Shown one piece after another: positions 45,220 to 54,780 of a stretch of 64,000 bases of DNA (the first letter of the stretch is position 1; the number at the start of each line of letters is the position of its first letter). A program made the translations under genes and the position numbers. The notes below the pieces were generated by a model that was given only the letters and a program-made list of their open reading frames with translations, was not told where the DNA came from and searched no databases. Origin of the DNA: Oceanicaulis sp. HLUCCA04 (GTDB lineage Bacteria > Pseudomonadota > Alphaproteobacteria > Caulobacterales > Maricaulaceae); contig LJSH01000005.1 of NCBI GenBank assembly GCA_001314625.1, forward strand, positions 241,740-305,739. The letters are read 5' to 3'.

Positions 45220-46155
45220 TCAGATGTCGCCCTTGCGGGCCATGATTTCAAGCACGCGCTGCGCCGCCCTCTCGGTTTCGTGAAGCGGCGTGTAGGCCCA
45301 GCGATCCAGACGCCCGAGGAATGGCCGCACAGCGCCGTGCGCCTCCAGCGCGCTATAGAGTATCGCGAACTTGCCCGGCTTGCCGTCCAGTATCAGCCGG
45401 TAGACCGGCGTGCCGGTTGTGGCCGCCTCGGTGAGCATATTGGTGGAATCTTCGGTGACGAATATCCAGTCAGCGCCTGCCAGAAAGGCAAAATAGGGGT
45501 TTGGACCGTCGCCAGTATGCAGCCAGACGCCGTCATCTGCGCCGAACGCCGCTTCGAGGGCCGTCACGAAACGTTCCGGCGTACGCCGTGACGGGGTGAT
45601 CATCAGGCCGATGCCTCGCGCGCGCAGCGCCTTGAGGCGCTCCAGCAGCGCATCTGCCACTTCGGGCGTCAAACGGTGATGGCGCGAATCGCCGCCGATC
45701 AGGATGGCAGCGCGCGGGGCGGGCAGGGCGGCAATTTGACCGGCAAAGCTGCGCTCTGCTTCGGCGAGGCGCTCCGGCGTGATCCTGTTGGGAGAGCCGG
45801 TGATCTCGAACACATTGCTGCCGCGCATCCGGTCGTGTTCGGGCGGAATGATGAGGTCAAATCGGTGCGGCGCCATTGTGGGATCCTGCACGTAGACGAA
45901 GACCGCGCCGGGGAAGGCTTTGCGGTGTTCGCCTGCGGCCCTCACCGCCGCCATGCCGCAGCCAATCCACAGATCAGGCGCAATCGGTCCGGGATCGGGC
46001 AGTGCGCCGCTGCGTGGCACCTGGACGGGCAGGATGCGCATCGGCGTCAGCCGGGCGATCGCCTCGGCAAGCCCCAGCGCCTGGTTCTCCATGCCACGCC
46101 GGCCGTCTGTCACGACAAAGCAGGCACGCTCGCGGTTGGTAGACCTTTCTTCCAT
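45220..46155 (-). CDS. ELM1/GtrOC1-like putative nucleoside-diphosphate-sugar-fold protein
   Basis: The 311-residue protein has the pattern of the bacterial ELM1 family (DUF1022): DGRRGMENQALGLAEAIARL, RFDLIIPPEHDRM, AILIGGDSRHHRLTPE, GADWIFVTEDSTNMLTEAAT and TGTPVYRLIL. Related bacterial proteins are thought to act in cell-surface polysaccharide biology, while the plant member affects mitochondrial division; the biochemical role here is open. It is divergent from blaI. Confidence 0.85.
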   Translation of the reverse strand: MEERSTNRERACFVVTDGRRGMENQALGLAEAIARLTPMRILPVQVPRSGALPDPGPIAPDLWIGCGMAAVRAAGEHRKAFPGAVFVYVQDPTMAPHRFDLIIPPEHDRMRGSNVFEITGSPNRITPERLAEAERSFAGQIAALPAPRAAILIGGDSRHHRLTPEVADALLERLKALRARGIGLMITPSRRTPERFVTALEAAFGADDGVWLHTGDGPNPYFAFLAGADWIFVTEDSTNMLTEAATTGTPVYRLILDGKPGKFAILYSALEAHGAVRPFLGRLDRWAYTPLHETERAAQRVLEIMARKGDI

Positions 46156-46213
46156 GGACGCCAGTTAGCCCGCACACTCGCCTTGCGCCAAGAGGGCAGC
46201 AGCAAGAAGGGTG

Positions 46214-46250
46214 TTGACCAATGTAAATGATGCGCTACAAATGTAGCACA
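46214..46250 (+). promoter_or_regulatory. promoter and BlaI-type operator of blaI-M56/M23
   Basis: TTGACC (46214-46219) and TACAAA (46236-46241) are 16 bases apart. The palindrome GCTACA-AA-TGTAGC (46234-46247), matching the TACA-N2-TGTA core of BlaI/MecI operators, covers the -10. Autorepression by the BlaI-like protein encoded 16 bp downstream is the direct reading. Confidence 0.78.
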
Positions 46251-46265
46251 TATGAGGTAGGTGTC

Positions 46266-46670
46266 ATGGATAACCCCAATCCGAGCCCCAGCGAGCTGGA
46301 ACTGCTCAAATGCCTGTGGCGCGATGGCGTAGCCAGTGCGCGTGAATTGCATGACCGGGTCGGCGCCGAGCGCGGCTGGTCCTACTCCACCACACGCACG
46401 GTCTTGCAGCGCATGGTCGACAAGGGGCTGGCCGAAAAGCGCGATTCCCATGGCCTTGCCGTATTCACTGCCGGTGCCGACAAGCTGGACCTTATTGGCC
46501 GCATGGTGCGCGATTTTGCCCGCCGGGTGATGGAGGTGGATGGCGCGCTGCCTGCATCGGCCTTTTCCGGCAGCGCCCTGCTGGACGATGCCGAGCTGGA
46601 AGAGCTCGAACGCTTTCTGGAAGCCGAGCAGAACAGCGACGCACCACAACGCGATGGAGGCCGGACATGA
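46266..46670 (+). CDS. BlaI/MecI/CopY-family transcriptional repressor
   Basis: The roughly 134-residue protein has the winged helix SPSELELLKCLWRDGVASAR, then GWSYSTTRTVLQRMVDKGLA and EKRDSHGLAVFTAG, the BlaI pattern. It is a dimeric repressor normally inactivated by proteolysis when the M56 sensor protease signals. ATG 46266 puts the domain at the N-terminus; the frame start at 46227 falls inside the operator. Its stop overlaps the protease gene by 4 bp. Confidence 0.92.
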   Translation: MDNPNPSPSELELLKCLWRDGVASARELHDRVGAERGWSYSTTRTVLQRMVDKGLAEKRDSHGLAVFTAGADKLDLIGRMVRDFARRVMEVDGALPASAFSGSALLDDAELEELERFLEAEQNSDAPQRDGGRT

Positions 46671-48085
46671 TGGCGAATATGCCGGCTCTGGCGCTGGGTC
46701 TCGCCCTGACGCTGCCATTGGGAGCGATCCTGCTGGCTGGCGCGCGCGCTTTGGAGCGGTCAGCAGGCTCACGCCCTGACAGGGTCTGGAGCGCCGCGCT
46801 GGCGCTGTGTCTGTTGCCTGTTCTGGTAGCTCTGCTTGCTCCCGGCCTTGCCAGCCTGTCGCCCGTCGCGTTGCACCTGCCCGCACCCGGTGAACCGCAG
46901 GCATGGGGCGCGGAGCTGCCGCAGGGCGGTGCAAGTGGCGCGCCGGCGGCCGCCATCAGTTGGGGCCTTGCCCTGTTTATCGTCTGGAGTGCGGGCGCCC
47001 TGCGCCGGGCAGCGCTGGAACTGCGCGCCTCGTTCAGCCTTGGGGCGCACCTGCGCCGATTGCCGCGCGCGTCAGAGACTGTCCGGGCGATGGTCAGGTC
47101 ACGTTCGCAGAATCTGGGTATCGCCACGGCATTGTCTGTGCGCACGGCCCGCGCGGGCACCGCGCCATTCCTTGCGGGTCTGTGGACACCCTGTCTTGCC
47201 TTGCCTGAAGGGTTCGGCAGACGGGCGGGGGATGAGGCCATTCTCGATCACGAGCTTGTTCATGCCCGGCGCGCGGATATGCGCGTCAACGCGCTGATGC
47301 GCGTGGTTGGTGTCCTGGTGTGGTTCAACCCGTTCTGGTTTGCGCTGGAGCGCCGCCGCCGTCTGGCGGTGGAACTGGCATGCGATGCGGCGGTAATGCG
47401 CCGTCTGGAACCCGGCAGGGCGCGTCTCTACGCCCGGGCCTTGCTGGATGCGGTGAAAGCGGATTCGGGGCCGCCTCTCACCGTTGGATTTGGCGTAGCT
47501 TACAAAGAGGCTCTCAAGATGAGATTGTCCTACATCCTCAAACCTGCCCCGAAAGCCGATCTGCGCCGCCTGGCGGCCGGACTGGCGGGTGCCTGCTGCC
47601 TGATTGTCAGCGCAGGCGGCGCGCAGACCGCGCTTGCAGCCGGACGCCTGACCGATGCGCCGGTCTTTACCCATAGCGTGCTGGAGGGCCGTATCACGTC
47701 CACCTACGGGCCACGCTCGCTTGACCTGCCCGTGCCGCGTTTTCACGGCGGGCTGGACATAGCCGCACCTCTGGGCACGCCCATACAGGCACCGGCTGGC
47801 GGCACCATTGCCTATGCGGGCGACAATTATCGCGGTTCGCCGAACTGGGGCCATGTCATCGTCATTGATCATGGTAATGGCTGGGCCACGCTCTACGCCC
47901 ATCTGGGCGACATGCATGTCAGCACGGGCGACCGCGTCAGCGCCGGTCAGAGGATTTCGCAAGTCGGCATGACCGGGCTTTCGACCGGGCCGCACCTGCA
48001 TGTCGAAGTACTGGAGAATGGCGAGCGCCGTGATCCGGCGCAGTTCCTTCCCGGCCTGGCGGCTCACGCGCAGTCTCAGGACTGA
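46667..48085 (+). CDS. BlaR1-like M56 membrane metalloprotease fused to an M23 (LytM) endopeptidase
   Basis: The 472-residue protein begins as an M56 gluzincin with transmembrane helices near 5-25, 43-61, 95-113, 207-226 and 303-320, and HELVH (195-199) as zinc site. After the last helix, instead of the penicillin-binding sensor of BlaR1, there is a full M23 domain (about 330-460). Zinc ligands are H360 and D364 (HGGLD) and H445 (HLH), and catalytic histidines are H412 (YAHL) and H443. All M23 active-site groups are present. Known BlaR1 signals through M56 cleavage of BlaI. Here the M23 part probably faces the periplasm and could bind or cut peptidoglycan. This architecture is known in databases as 'M23/M56' but has little characterisation that I know of. 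Confidence 0.9.
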   Translation: MMANMPALALGLALTLPLGAILLAGARALERSAGSRPDRVWSAALALCLLPVLVALLAPGLASLSPVALHLPAPGEPQAWGAELPQGGASGAPAAAISWGLALFIVWSAGALRRAALELRASFSLGAHLRRLPRASETVRAMVRSRSQNLGIATALSVRTARAGTAPFLAGLWTPCLALPEGFGRRAGDEAILDHELVHARRADMRVNALMRVVGVLVWFNPFWFALERRRRLAVELACDAAVMRRLEPGRARLYARALLDAVKADSGPPLTVGFGVAYKEALKMRLSYILKPAPKADLRRLAAGLAGACCLIVSAGGAQTALAAGRLTDAPVFTHSVLEGRITSTYGPRSLDLPVPRFHGGLDIAAPLGTPIQAPAGGTIAYAGDNYRGSPNWGHVIVIDHGNGWATLYAHLGDMHVSTGDRVSAGQRISQVGMTGLSTGPHLHVEVLENGERRDPAQFLPGLAAHAQSQD

Positions 48086-48107
48086 CCCCGAACAGTCCTG
48101 AAACACA

Positions 48108-48135
48108 GAAGCCGGCGGAGCGATCCGCCGGCTTC
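48108..48135. terminator. bidirectional hairpin between convergent genes
   Basis: GAAGCCGGCGGA pairs perfectly with TCCGCCGGCTTC around a GCGA tetraloop (12-bp stem). It lies midway between the ends of the M56/M23 gene and greA. There is no good T tract on either side, so termination may be inefficient or Rho-assisted. Confidence 0.7.
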
Positions 48136-48158
48136 GCCACTTCTGGAGCCGCGCTAGC

Positions 48159-48632
48159 TTACTTCCACTCGACTTTGAGGATCTCGTAGGATTTCAGCCC
48201 GCCGGGCGCATTGACCTCGACGACATCGCCCACTTCCTTGTTGATAAGCGAGCGCGAAATCGGGGACGACACGGAAATCTTGCCGGATTTCACATCCGCC
48301 TCGTCGTCGCCCACGATCTTGTAGGTGGCTTCCGCCTCGGTATCCTCATCGAGGATGGTAACCGTCGCGCCGAACTTCACCTGATCGCCGGACATGCGCG
48401 ACACATCAATAATCTGCGCACGCGCCAGCTTGTCTTCAAGCTCGACAACGCGCCCTTCAATCCAGCTCTGGCGTTCCTTGGCCGCGTGATATTCCGCGTT
48501 CTCTGACAGATCGCCATGGTCGCGTGCTTCGGAGATCGCCTGGATCACAGCCGGGCGCTCAACCGATTTAAGGTGCTTCAATTCATCGTCGAGGGCCCGG
48601 TGACCCTCGGCGGTCATTGGGAATTTTTGCAT
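48159..48632 (-). CDS. greA: transcription elongation factor GreA
   Basis: GreA rescues stalled RNA polymerase by stimulating transcript cleavage. The 157-residue protein has the N-terminal coiled coil ([20 protein letters not shown], then [20 protein letters not shown]) with the acidic tip, and the C-terminal FKBP-like domain with [11 protein letters not shown] and [18 protein letters not shown]. It is next to carB as in many alphaproteobacteria. Confidence 0.97.
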   Translation of the reverse strand: MQKFPMTAEGHRALDDELKHLKSVERPAVIQAISEARDHGDLSENAEYHAAKERQSWIEGRVVELEDKLARAQIIDVSRMSGDQVKFGATVTILDEDTEAEATYKIVGDDEADVKSGKISVSSPISRSLINKEVGDVVEVNAPGGLKSYEILKVEWK

Positions 48633-48652
48633 AAGGAAAGACTCGTTTCTTG

Positions 48653-48670
48653 TTACGCCTGCGAGCGTAA
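48653..48670. repeat. inverted repeat in the greA leader
   Basis: TTACGC-CTGCGA-GCGTAA forms a 6-bp hairpin between carB and greA, 21 bp before the greA start. It may be an operator, a weak attenuator or a processing site; nothing decides among these. Confidence 0.35.
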
Positions 48671-48698
48671 GACCTAACTGATCCCGCTATCAAGCGCT

Positions 48699-51600
48699 CT
48701 AATAACGATAAGATTGCAAGGCGCGCGGTTCAAGCTCCCCTGCATCAATCGTCGCAATCGCCTTCACAGACGCGCGGCTGGCCGATGCGGTGGTGTAGCA
48801 GGGAATTTTCAACTCCAGCGCGGTGCGACGTATCGAGTAGCTGTCGATCTGGCTCTGGCGGCCCTCGGTGGTATTGAAGATCAACTGGACCTCGCCATTC
48901 TTGATCGCGTCGACAATGTGCGGGCGGCCTTCAAACACCTTGTTGATACGCGTGACCGGCACACCTGCATCTTCGAGTGCTTTTGCCGTGCCGCCAGTGG
49001 CCAGCAGCGAAAATCCCAGCGCCGTCAGATGCCGGCACGGTTCAATCATTTGCGGCTTGTCTGACTCTTTGAGTGACACGAACACCGTGCCCGCGCGCGG
49101 CAGACGCACGCCCGCGCCCAGCTGCGCCTTGGCGAAGGCGGCCTCAAAGCGCATGTCGATACCCATCACCTCTCCGGTGGAGCGCATTTCCGGGCCCAGC
49201 ACCGGATCCACACCGGGGAAGCGGGCAAACGGCATGACTGCCTCTTTCACCGCCACGTGTTCGGGCGTGTCGTTCCAGCGCTTGAAGCTGGAGAGCTTTT
49301 CGCCGGCCATCACTTTTGCGGCGATACCGGCAATCGGCGCGCCGACGGCCTTGGCCACGAAGGGCACGGTGCGGCTGGCGCGCGGATTGACCTCAAGAAC
49401 GAAAATCTCGCCGTCCTTGACCGCGTATTGCACGTTCATCAGCCCCTTCACGCCGATCGCCTTGGCCAGCGCTTCTGTCTCGGCGCGCAGCTCGGCGATG
49501 ATCTCTTCGGGCAGTGAATAGGGCGGGATGGAGCAGGCGCTGTCGCCGGAATGAACACCGGCTTCCTCGATATGCTCCATCACGCCGGCGATCCGCACGT
49601 CTTCCCCGTCGCAGATTGCATCGACATCAACTTCAGACGCATCGGTCAGATAGCGGTCGAGCAGGAGCGGGCTGTCCCCGGAGACGTGGACGGCGGCGCG
49701 GATATAGCGCTCCAGGCTTTCCTGATCGCGCACGATCTCCATGCCGCGTCCGCCGAGCACGAAGGAGGGACGCAGGACCAGCGGGAAGCCCAGCGTCTTG
49801 GCGCATTCCAGCGCTTCGGCTTCGGAGCGCACAATGGCGTTGGGCGGCTGGCGCAGGCCCAGCCTGTCCAGCAATGCCTTGAAGCGCTCTCGGTCTTCCG
49901 ACAGGTCAATCGCATCCGGGCTGGTGCCCAGGATCGGAATGCCGGCTTTTTCCAGCGCGCCGGCGAGTTTCAGCGGGGTCTGTCCGCCATACTGCACAAC
50001 CACGCCCAGCAGCGTGCCGTTGGCGCGTTCAGCCTCGATCAGCTCCAGCACGTCCTCGTCGGTAAGCGGCTCGAAATACAGCCGGTCGGCGGTGTCATAA
50101 TCGGTGGAGACGGTTTCCGGGTTGCAGTTGACCATGATGGACTCAATGCCCAGCTCGGCAAACGCGAAGGCTGCGTGGCAGCAGCAATAGTCAAACTCGA
50201 TGCCCTGGCCGATCCGGTTCGGGCCGCCGCCCAGGATGATCGCCTTTTTCGCTGCCGTAGGCTGGCTCTCGCACGATCCGGTCTCGTAGGTGGAATACAT
50301 GTAGGCGGTGGGCGTCACGAACTCCGCCGCGCAGGTGTCCACCCGCTTGTAGACCGGGCGCACATTCAGGCCGCGGCGCGCCTCGCGCACCTTCGCCTCG
50401 GTGGATTTCGTCAGCTGGGCCAGACGCTGATCGGAAAAGCCCATCGCCTTGAGGCGGCGGAAGCCCTTGGCGTCGGCGGGAAGGCCCAGCGCGGCGATGT
50501 CTTCCTCGGCGTGGATGATTTCCTCGATCTGGCGCAGGAACCACGGCTCGTAGGCGCAGGCGGTGTTGATGTCCTCAACGCTGAGGCCCTCGCGCAAGGC
50601 CTGCGCGATGACCCGCAGGCGGTCGGGCGTCGGGCGGGCCAGTGCGGCCAGCACGGCCTGACGGCGCCCTTCGGGGCCTTCTGCGGACTCAAAGCCGTCA
50701 ATCTCGATCTCGTCAAAGCCGCAAAGACCCGTCTCCAGGCTGCGCAGGGCTTTCTGCATGCTTTCCTGGAAGGTACGGCCCATGGCCATCGCCTCGCCGA
50801 CGGACTTCATCGAGGTGGAGAGCAGGTTCTGCGCACCGGGATATTTCTCGAACGCAAAGCGCGGAATCTTGGTGACGACATAGTCAATCGACGGCTCGAA
50901 GCTCGCCGGGGTCGCGCCGCCGGTAATGTCATTGTCGATTTCATCGAGCGTGTAGCCGACCGCCAGCCGGGCAGCGACCTTGGCGATGGGAAAGCCGGTA
51001 GCCTTGGACGCCAGCGCCGAAGAGCGCGACACGCGCGGGTTCATCTCGATGACAACCATGCGGCCATCGGCGGGGTTCACCGCGAACTGCACGTTCGATC
51101 CGCCGGTTTCCACGCCAATCTCGCGCAAGACCGCAATCGAGGCGGAACGCATGCGCTGATATTCCTTGTCGGTCAGCGTCAGGGCCGGGGCGACTGTAAT
51201 CGAATCGCCGGTATGCACGCCCATCGGGTCGATATTCTCGATCGAGCATACGATGATGCAGTTGTCCGCCTTGTCGCGCACGACCTCCATCTCGAACTCT
51301 TTCCAGCCGAGCACGCTTTCCTCGACCAGCACTTCGGTAACGGGCGAGGCGGCCAGTCCGGAGCTGACAAACTCGCGATACTCTTCGACATTGTAGGCAA
51401 TGCCGCCGCCAGTGCCGCCCAGCGTGAAGGACGGGCGGATAACCGCCGGAAGACCCAGCTCCTCGAGCACCGCTTCGGCTTCGGCCAACGAATGCACGGT
51501 GCGCGATACCGGGCTTTCCAGACCGATCTTGTCCATCGCATCGCGGAAGCGCTGGCGGTTTTCCGCCTTGTCGATGACATCGGCCTTGGCACCAATCATC

Positions 51601-51941
51601 TCCACGCCGAACAGTTCCAGCACGCCGCGCTTTTCCAGCTCCAGCGCGCAGTTGAGCGCGGTCTGCCCGCCCATGGTGGGCAAAAGTGCGTCGGGGCGCT
51701 CCTTCTCGATGACCTTGGCCACCATTTCTGGCGTGATCGGCTCGATATAAGTGGCGTCGGCCAGGCCCGGATCGGTCATGATCGTGGCCGGGTTGGAGTT
51801 CACCAGAATGACCCGGTAGCCCTCTTCTTTCAGCGCCTTGACCGCCTGTACGCCCGAATAGTCGAACTCGCAGGCCTGCCCGATCACAATAGGGCCGGCA
51901 CCGATGATGAGGATGGAGCTGATATCGGTGCGTCTGGGCAT
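48699..51941 (-). CDS. carB: carbamoyl-phosphate synthase large subunit
   Basis: CarB makes carbamoyl phosphate for arginine and pyrimidine synthesis from bicarbonate, ATP and ammonia supplied by CarA. The 1080-residue protein has two homologous ATP-grasp halves (start [20 protein letters not shown]; second half [20 protein letters not shown]) and an MGS-like allosteric domain at the end. GGAG precedes ATG 51941. carA lies 5.3 kb away, on the same strand, with unrelated genes between. Confidence 0.98.
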   Translation of the reverse strand: MPRRTDISSILIIGAGPIVIGQACEFDYSGVQAVKALKEEGYRVILVNSNPATIMTDPGLADATYIEPITPEMVAKVIEKERPDALLPTMGGQTALNCALELEKRGVLELFGVEMIGAKADVIDKAENRQRFRDAMDKIGLESPVSRTVHSLAEAEAVLEELGLPAVIRPSFTLGGTGGGIAYNVEEYREFVSSGLAASPVTEVLVEESVLGWKEFEMEVVRDKADNCIIVCSIENIDPMGVHTGDSITVAPALTLTDKEYQRMRSASIAVLREIGVETGGSNVQFAVNPADGRMVVIEMNPRVSRSSALASKATGFPIAKVAARLAVGYTLDEIDNDITGGATPASFEPSIDYVVTKIPRFAFEKYPGAQNLLSTSMKSVGEAMAMGRTFQESMQKALRSLETGLCGFDEIEIDGFESAEGPEGRRQAVLAALARPTPDRLRVIAQALREGLSVEDINTACAYEPWFLRQIEEIIHAEEDIAALGLPADAKGFRRLKAMGFSDQRLAQLTKSTEAKVREARRGLNVRPVYKRVDTCAAEFVTPTAYMYSTYETGSCESQPTAAKKAIILGGGPNRIGQGIEFDYCCCHAAFAFAELGIESIMVNCNPETVSTDYDTADRLYFEPLTDEDVLELIEAERANGTLLGVVVQYGGQTPLKLAGALEKAGIPILGTSPDAIDLSEDRERFKALLDRLGLRQPPNAIVRSEAEALECAKTLGFPLVLRPSFVLGGRGMEIVRDQESLERYIRAAVHVSGDSPLLLDRYLTDASEVDVDAICDGEDVRIAGVMEHIEEAGVHSGDSACSIPPYSLPEEIIAELRAETEALAKAIGVKGLMNVQYAVKDGEIFVLEVNPRASRTVPFVAKAVGAPIAGIAAKVMAGEKLSSFKRWNDTPEHVAVKEAVMPFARFPGVDPVLGPEMRSTGEVMGIDMRFEAAFAKAQLGAGVRLPRAGTVFVSLKESDKPQMIEPCRHLTALGFSLLATGGTAKALEDAGVPVTRINKVFEGRPHIVDAIKNGEVQLIFNTTEGRQSQIDSYSIRRTALELKIPCYTTASASRASVKAIATIDAGELEPRALQSYRY

Positions 51942-52078
51942 GGGCGGTGCTCCGTTTGTCTCGCGCGCGTGGCCGCACTGCCGGGCTTGTGGGGCAAGAC
52001 CGGGCGCGGTTCGACTCTGATTACATGCTAGAAGCGGGTGTTAGCGCCAATTTGCCGCCATGGCGAGGGGGTAGGTGC

Positions 52079-52198
52079 TCAGATTGCGGAACGAATATCG
52101 GTGATGGCAAAATCATTGCCGATATACAGCAGCGGGGCCGAGTGCTGTTTTGCCAGTGCATAGGCGAAACAATCGCCAAAATTCAGTCCGCGAGGCCC
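52079..52198 (-). pseudogene. VapC PIN-domain toxin remnant (C-terminal 39 codons)
   Basis: In the frame not used by the upstream gene, the minus strand reads GLNFGDCFAYALAKQHSAPL then LYIGNDFAITDIRSAI and a stop. This is the C-terminal third of a VapC toxin, whose usual form is LNFGDCxAYALAK...PLL..G.DF..TD. The first 90 or so codons are missing: upstream in this frame is the 3' end of the antitoxin-like gene. The fusion point is at about 52198. It has no own start and cannot make a functional PIN nuclease. Confidence 0.85.
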
Positions 52199-52383
52199 AG
52201 TTCTTCAGGCGTGTCGCCGCAGGCCTCGTCCCATTCTTGCTTGGTAACGGGCCGGCGATCATATATGTGAGCCCGCTCGCGCACGAACGCTTGAACGCGT
52301 GCCACATAGTCGCTGCCGGTCTCCTGCTTGGCCCGCAAGCGGGCCAGACGGTTCGCTTCCTTGGTATTGTTGCTTCGGCCCAT
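52183..52383 (-). CDS. VapB-like antitoxin, orphan or 3'-shortened
   Basis: The 66-residue product (MGRSNNTKEANRLARLRAKQ, ending WDEACGDTPEELGLAD) has the size and N-terminal pattern of VapB-type antitoxins (EANRLA-RL, then a helix with VQAFVRER). Its stop overlaps the truncated VapC. Normally vapC would start at or near the antitoxin stop, so the last few antitoxin codons may themselves come from the deletion junction. Antitoxin identity is inferred chiefly from this partner. ATG 52383 is preferred to the frame start at 52404. Confidence 0.6.
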   Translation of the reverse strand: MGRSNNTKEANRLARLRAKQETGSDYVARVQAFVRERAHIYDRRPVTKQEWDEACGDTPEELGLAD

Positions 52384-52573
52384 CGCCGCGCCCTTTCTAA
52401 ACAAGGCTTCTAGATAGCATGGGTGCGAGCGGGTAAAAAAGTGAAAGTCGCCAACGCAACGATCGGCGGCGGATCAAACCTGATAACGTAAAATGCGCGG
52501 GTGTTGGTGAGAGTTTCCCGCCATAGCCTCACGATAGGTAAGGGCAATGTGCGGACAGCATGGTCGACATGCA

Positions 52574-53158
52574 TCATTCACCAGAAATAGGTGAAGATAT
52601 CCAATCTTGGCTGGTGTCGGCTTTGCCGGTGATTAGTGCTTCGAGTTGCTGGGCGGGAAGATCGTTTAATTGCGGTGGTCGCATCCCCACGTGACCGTGT
52701 TTGCATATCTCCGAGATGATATGGTGGCAGCCGAGAATATAGTTCTTGATTTCGCTGGCGGTGACGCCAGCCCGTTCAAAGGAGTTGTTGTAGCTCAATT
52801 GCCTAGACCGATGGCCAATAGCGTTGTTGCGGATGACCGCGACCTTCTTATGTGTCGCGTTAATCGGTGTCAGGTCGCATGGTAATTTAATTTCTTTGGC
52901 TATTTTGCTGAGGTTGGTAGCGCTTCTGGGCTTATCCATCAATGCATAGCAGTGAACTATCATCGAACAAAAGTGAGCGTGCGAGTCGAAGCGATAGAAT
53001 TCGCTGTGCTCTTGCATCCCATTCAGCATTCCGCCCCGCGTCTCCGCCCCTTCGTATAACCACCAGCATGAGTAGAAGATGTAAGCGCGTTCAACGAGCT
53101 TTTTCAGGTTCTCCACTCGCTCATTTAGCGGCAGCAGTTCGTCGGAACTCTCGACCAT
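52574..53158 (-). CDS. HEPN/AbiU2-like accessory protein
   Basis: The 194-residue protein is mostly helical and has FYRFDSHAHFCSMIVHCYAL, then KVAVIRNNAIGHRSRQLSY. The latter holds an R-N5-H element that matches the HEPN RNase motif (R-x4-6-H). The overall pattern recalls AbiU2-type proteins of phage defence, but the call is from memory of the family and needs a profile search. Base composition (near 50 % GC) is clearly lower than in the neighbours. ATG 53158 overlaps the stop of the solute-binding-protein gene; since the neighbour is unrelated, this may be chance. The frame extends 37 more codons upstream. Confidence 0.55.
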   Translation of the reverse strand: MVESSDELLPLNERVENLKKLVERAYIFYSCWWLYEGAETRGGMLNGMQEHSEFYRFDSHAHFCSMIVHCYALMDKPRSATNLSKIAKEIKLPCDLTPINATHKKVAVIRNNAIGHRSRQLSYNNSFERAGVTASEIKNYILGCHHIISEICKHGHVGMRPPQLNDLPAQQLEALITGKADTSQDWISSPISGE

Positions 53159-54741
53159 CACCCCAGACTCAAATCGCGCCAGAGCTGGGGCTGGAGGGTT
53201 TCGTCCCGGCGCCGAACCCGCTCTGAAATCATCCAGAAGGCGCGCTCGTGCAGCAGCGGCACATTGCACTGGTCCTCCAGGAACACTGCTTCGGCCTCAC
53301 GGTGGACGGCCATGCGCTCGCCGCGCGAGACACGCGCACGCGCATCTTCCATCAGCCCGGCAAAGCGGTCGCGGCCCGGCCCTGACCAGCCGGTATCGTC
53401 GGCAAACCCGCCCGGCGCGAACGGCTCCAGCATGAAATCCGGCTCCGATTTCAGGCCCCGGTTGAAATAGCCCAGCGTCATGTCGAAATCGCCGCCTGCG
53501 ACGGCCTGGCTCACATCGAGCGGGTAGGAGGAGAGGATCTCGATTTCCAGCCCCGCGCCGCGCAGGTCATCGGCAATGGCGATGGCGATACGCTCCCGGC
53601 TGCCCGACGAGACGCGCAAGACCAGCGATAATGGATTGTCCGGCCCGTATCCGGCCTCGGCCAGCAGGGCGCGTGCCGCGTCGCGGTCTGGCGGCGGTAC
53701 AATCCTGTCAGAGCCCTCCAGCACTTCGGCGGGAATGACGTGAATGGTGGGCGAGGCCTCGCCGCTAAAAAAATTGTCGGCGAGGAACTGCCTGTCCACG
53801 GCCAGAGAGAGGGCCCGGCGCACGCGCACATCGGACAGTGCCTCGCGGCGGTGATTGAGTTTGAGATAGGTCAGGATCGGCGCATCAAACCCGTGCAGAC
53901 GGTCACCGATCTCGCGGCGCAAAAATCCGATCTGTTCGGGCGGGGGCCGGTCGGCAAGGTCCAGATCGCCGGAGCGGAACAGGCGCGCACGCGTCGCCTC
54001 GTCCTCGACCACATCAACCCGGATATTCTCGATGGATACGCTGCCCGCTGCCTGAAAGCGCGGGTTTTTCGCCAGCAAATAGGTCAGCGCATTGGCCTCG
54101 CGCAGGATGTAGGGGCCAGAACTGACCCAGTTTTCGGCCCGCACCCAGCGGTCGCCATGGGCATCGATGGCGTGACGGGGCAAGGGATAAAACTCGCGCA
54201 TCAGCACCGGGAAGGCGCCAATGGGCGTTTCCAGCTCGAACACGATTGTGCGCGGGTCTGGAGCTGTAACGCCGATTGCGCTGGCAGGCGCACGCCCGGC
54301 CAGCGCATCGCGCGCGCCGGTGACGGCAAAGAAATCGCCCAGATTGGCAAAGCCGGTGCGCGGATCGACCGCGCGCTGCGCGGTCCACACCACATCCTCG
54401 GCCGTCAGCGGTGTGCCGTCAGACCATTGCAGCCCCTCGGCCAGCTGGAAACGCCAGCTGCGCCCGTCATCGGAGCGCCAGCTTTGTGCCAGGCCCGGCG
54501 CCAGCCCGCCAGACGGGCTATATTCGGTCAGCGGGGCGTGCAGCTGCTTGTAGAGCAGGGCGGAGGCAGCAAACTGACCCTTGAGCGGATCAAGGCTGTC
54601 CGGCTCGGTGTCGATGGCAACGCGCAAGAAACCGTTTCCGCCGCCGCGCGGCGCACACGCGCCAATGGCCAGCGCGCTGGCGCTGGCCGCGCCCGCCAGT
54701 ACCGCCCGGCGCGTGGCCGGCAGGGTGAGTCGCTTCATCAT
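53158..54741 (-). CDS. ABC transporter solute-binding lipoprotein, family 5 (oligopeptide/dipeptide type)
   Basis: The roughly 527-residue protein has a twin-arginine-like signal with lipobox (RRAVLAGAASASALAIGACA) and the SBP_bac_5 fold: FLRVAIDTEPDSLDPLKGQF, WRFQLAEGLQWSDGTPLTAE, SSGPYILREANAL and VRRALSLAVDRQFLADNFFS. Ligand may be a peptide or another amphiphile. No permease or ATPase gene is next to it. Start is ATG 54741 or the ATG one codon later. Confidence 0.88.
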   Translation of the reverse strand: MMKRLTLPATRRAVLAGAASASALAIGACAPRGGGNGFLRVAIDTEPDSLDPLKGQFAASALLYKQLHAPLTEYSPSGGLAPGLAQSWRSDDGRSWRFQLAEGLQWSDGTPLTAEDVVWTAQRAVDPRTGFANLGDFFAVTGARDALAGRAPASAIGVTAPDPRTIVFELETPIGAFPVLMREFYPLPRHAIDAHGDRWVRAENWVSSGPYILREANALTYLLAKNPRFQAAGSVSIENIRVDVVEDEATRARLFRSGDLDLADRPPPEQIGFLRREIGDRLHGFDAPILTYLKLNHRREALSDVRVRRALSLAVDRQFLADNFFSGEASPTIHVIPAEVLEGSDRIVPPPDRDAARALLAEAGYGPDNPLSLVLRVSSGSRERIAIAIADDLRGAGLEIEILSSYPLDVSQAVAGGDFDMTLGYFNRGLKSEPDFMLEPFAPGGFADDTGWSGPGRDRFAGLMEDARARVSRGERMAVHREAEAVFLEDQCNVPLLHERAFWMISERVRRRDETLQPQLWRDLSLG

Positions 54742-54780
54742 GGACCCAGTCTGGCGGGGGCAGGCCCCATCTGGCAATGG

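Noticed and set aside
49551..52031. 826-codon open frame on the plus strand opposite carB
   Set aside because: carB is unmistakable on the minus strand. The antisense frame has the His/Arg/Gln/Ala-rich look of a GC-rich shadow, with no domain or ribosome site.
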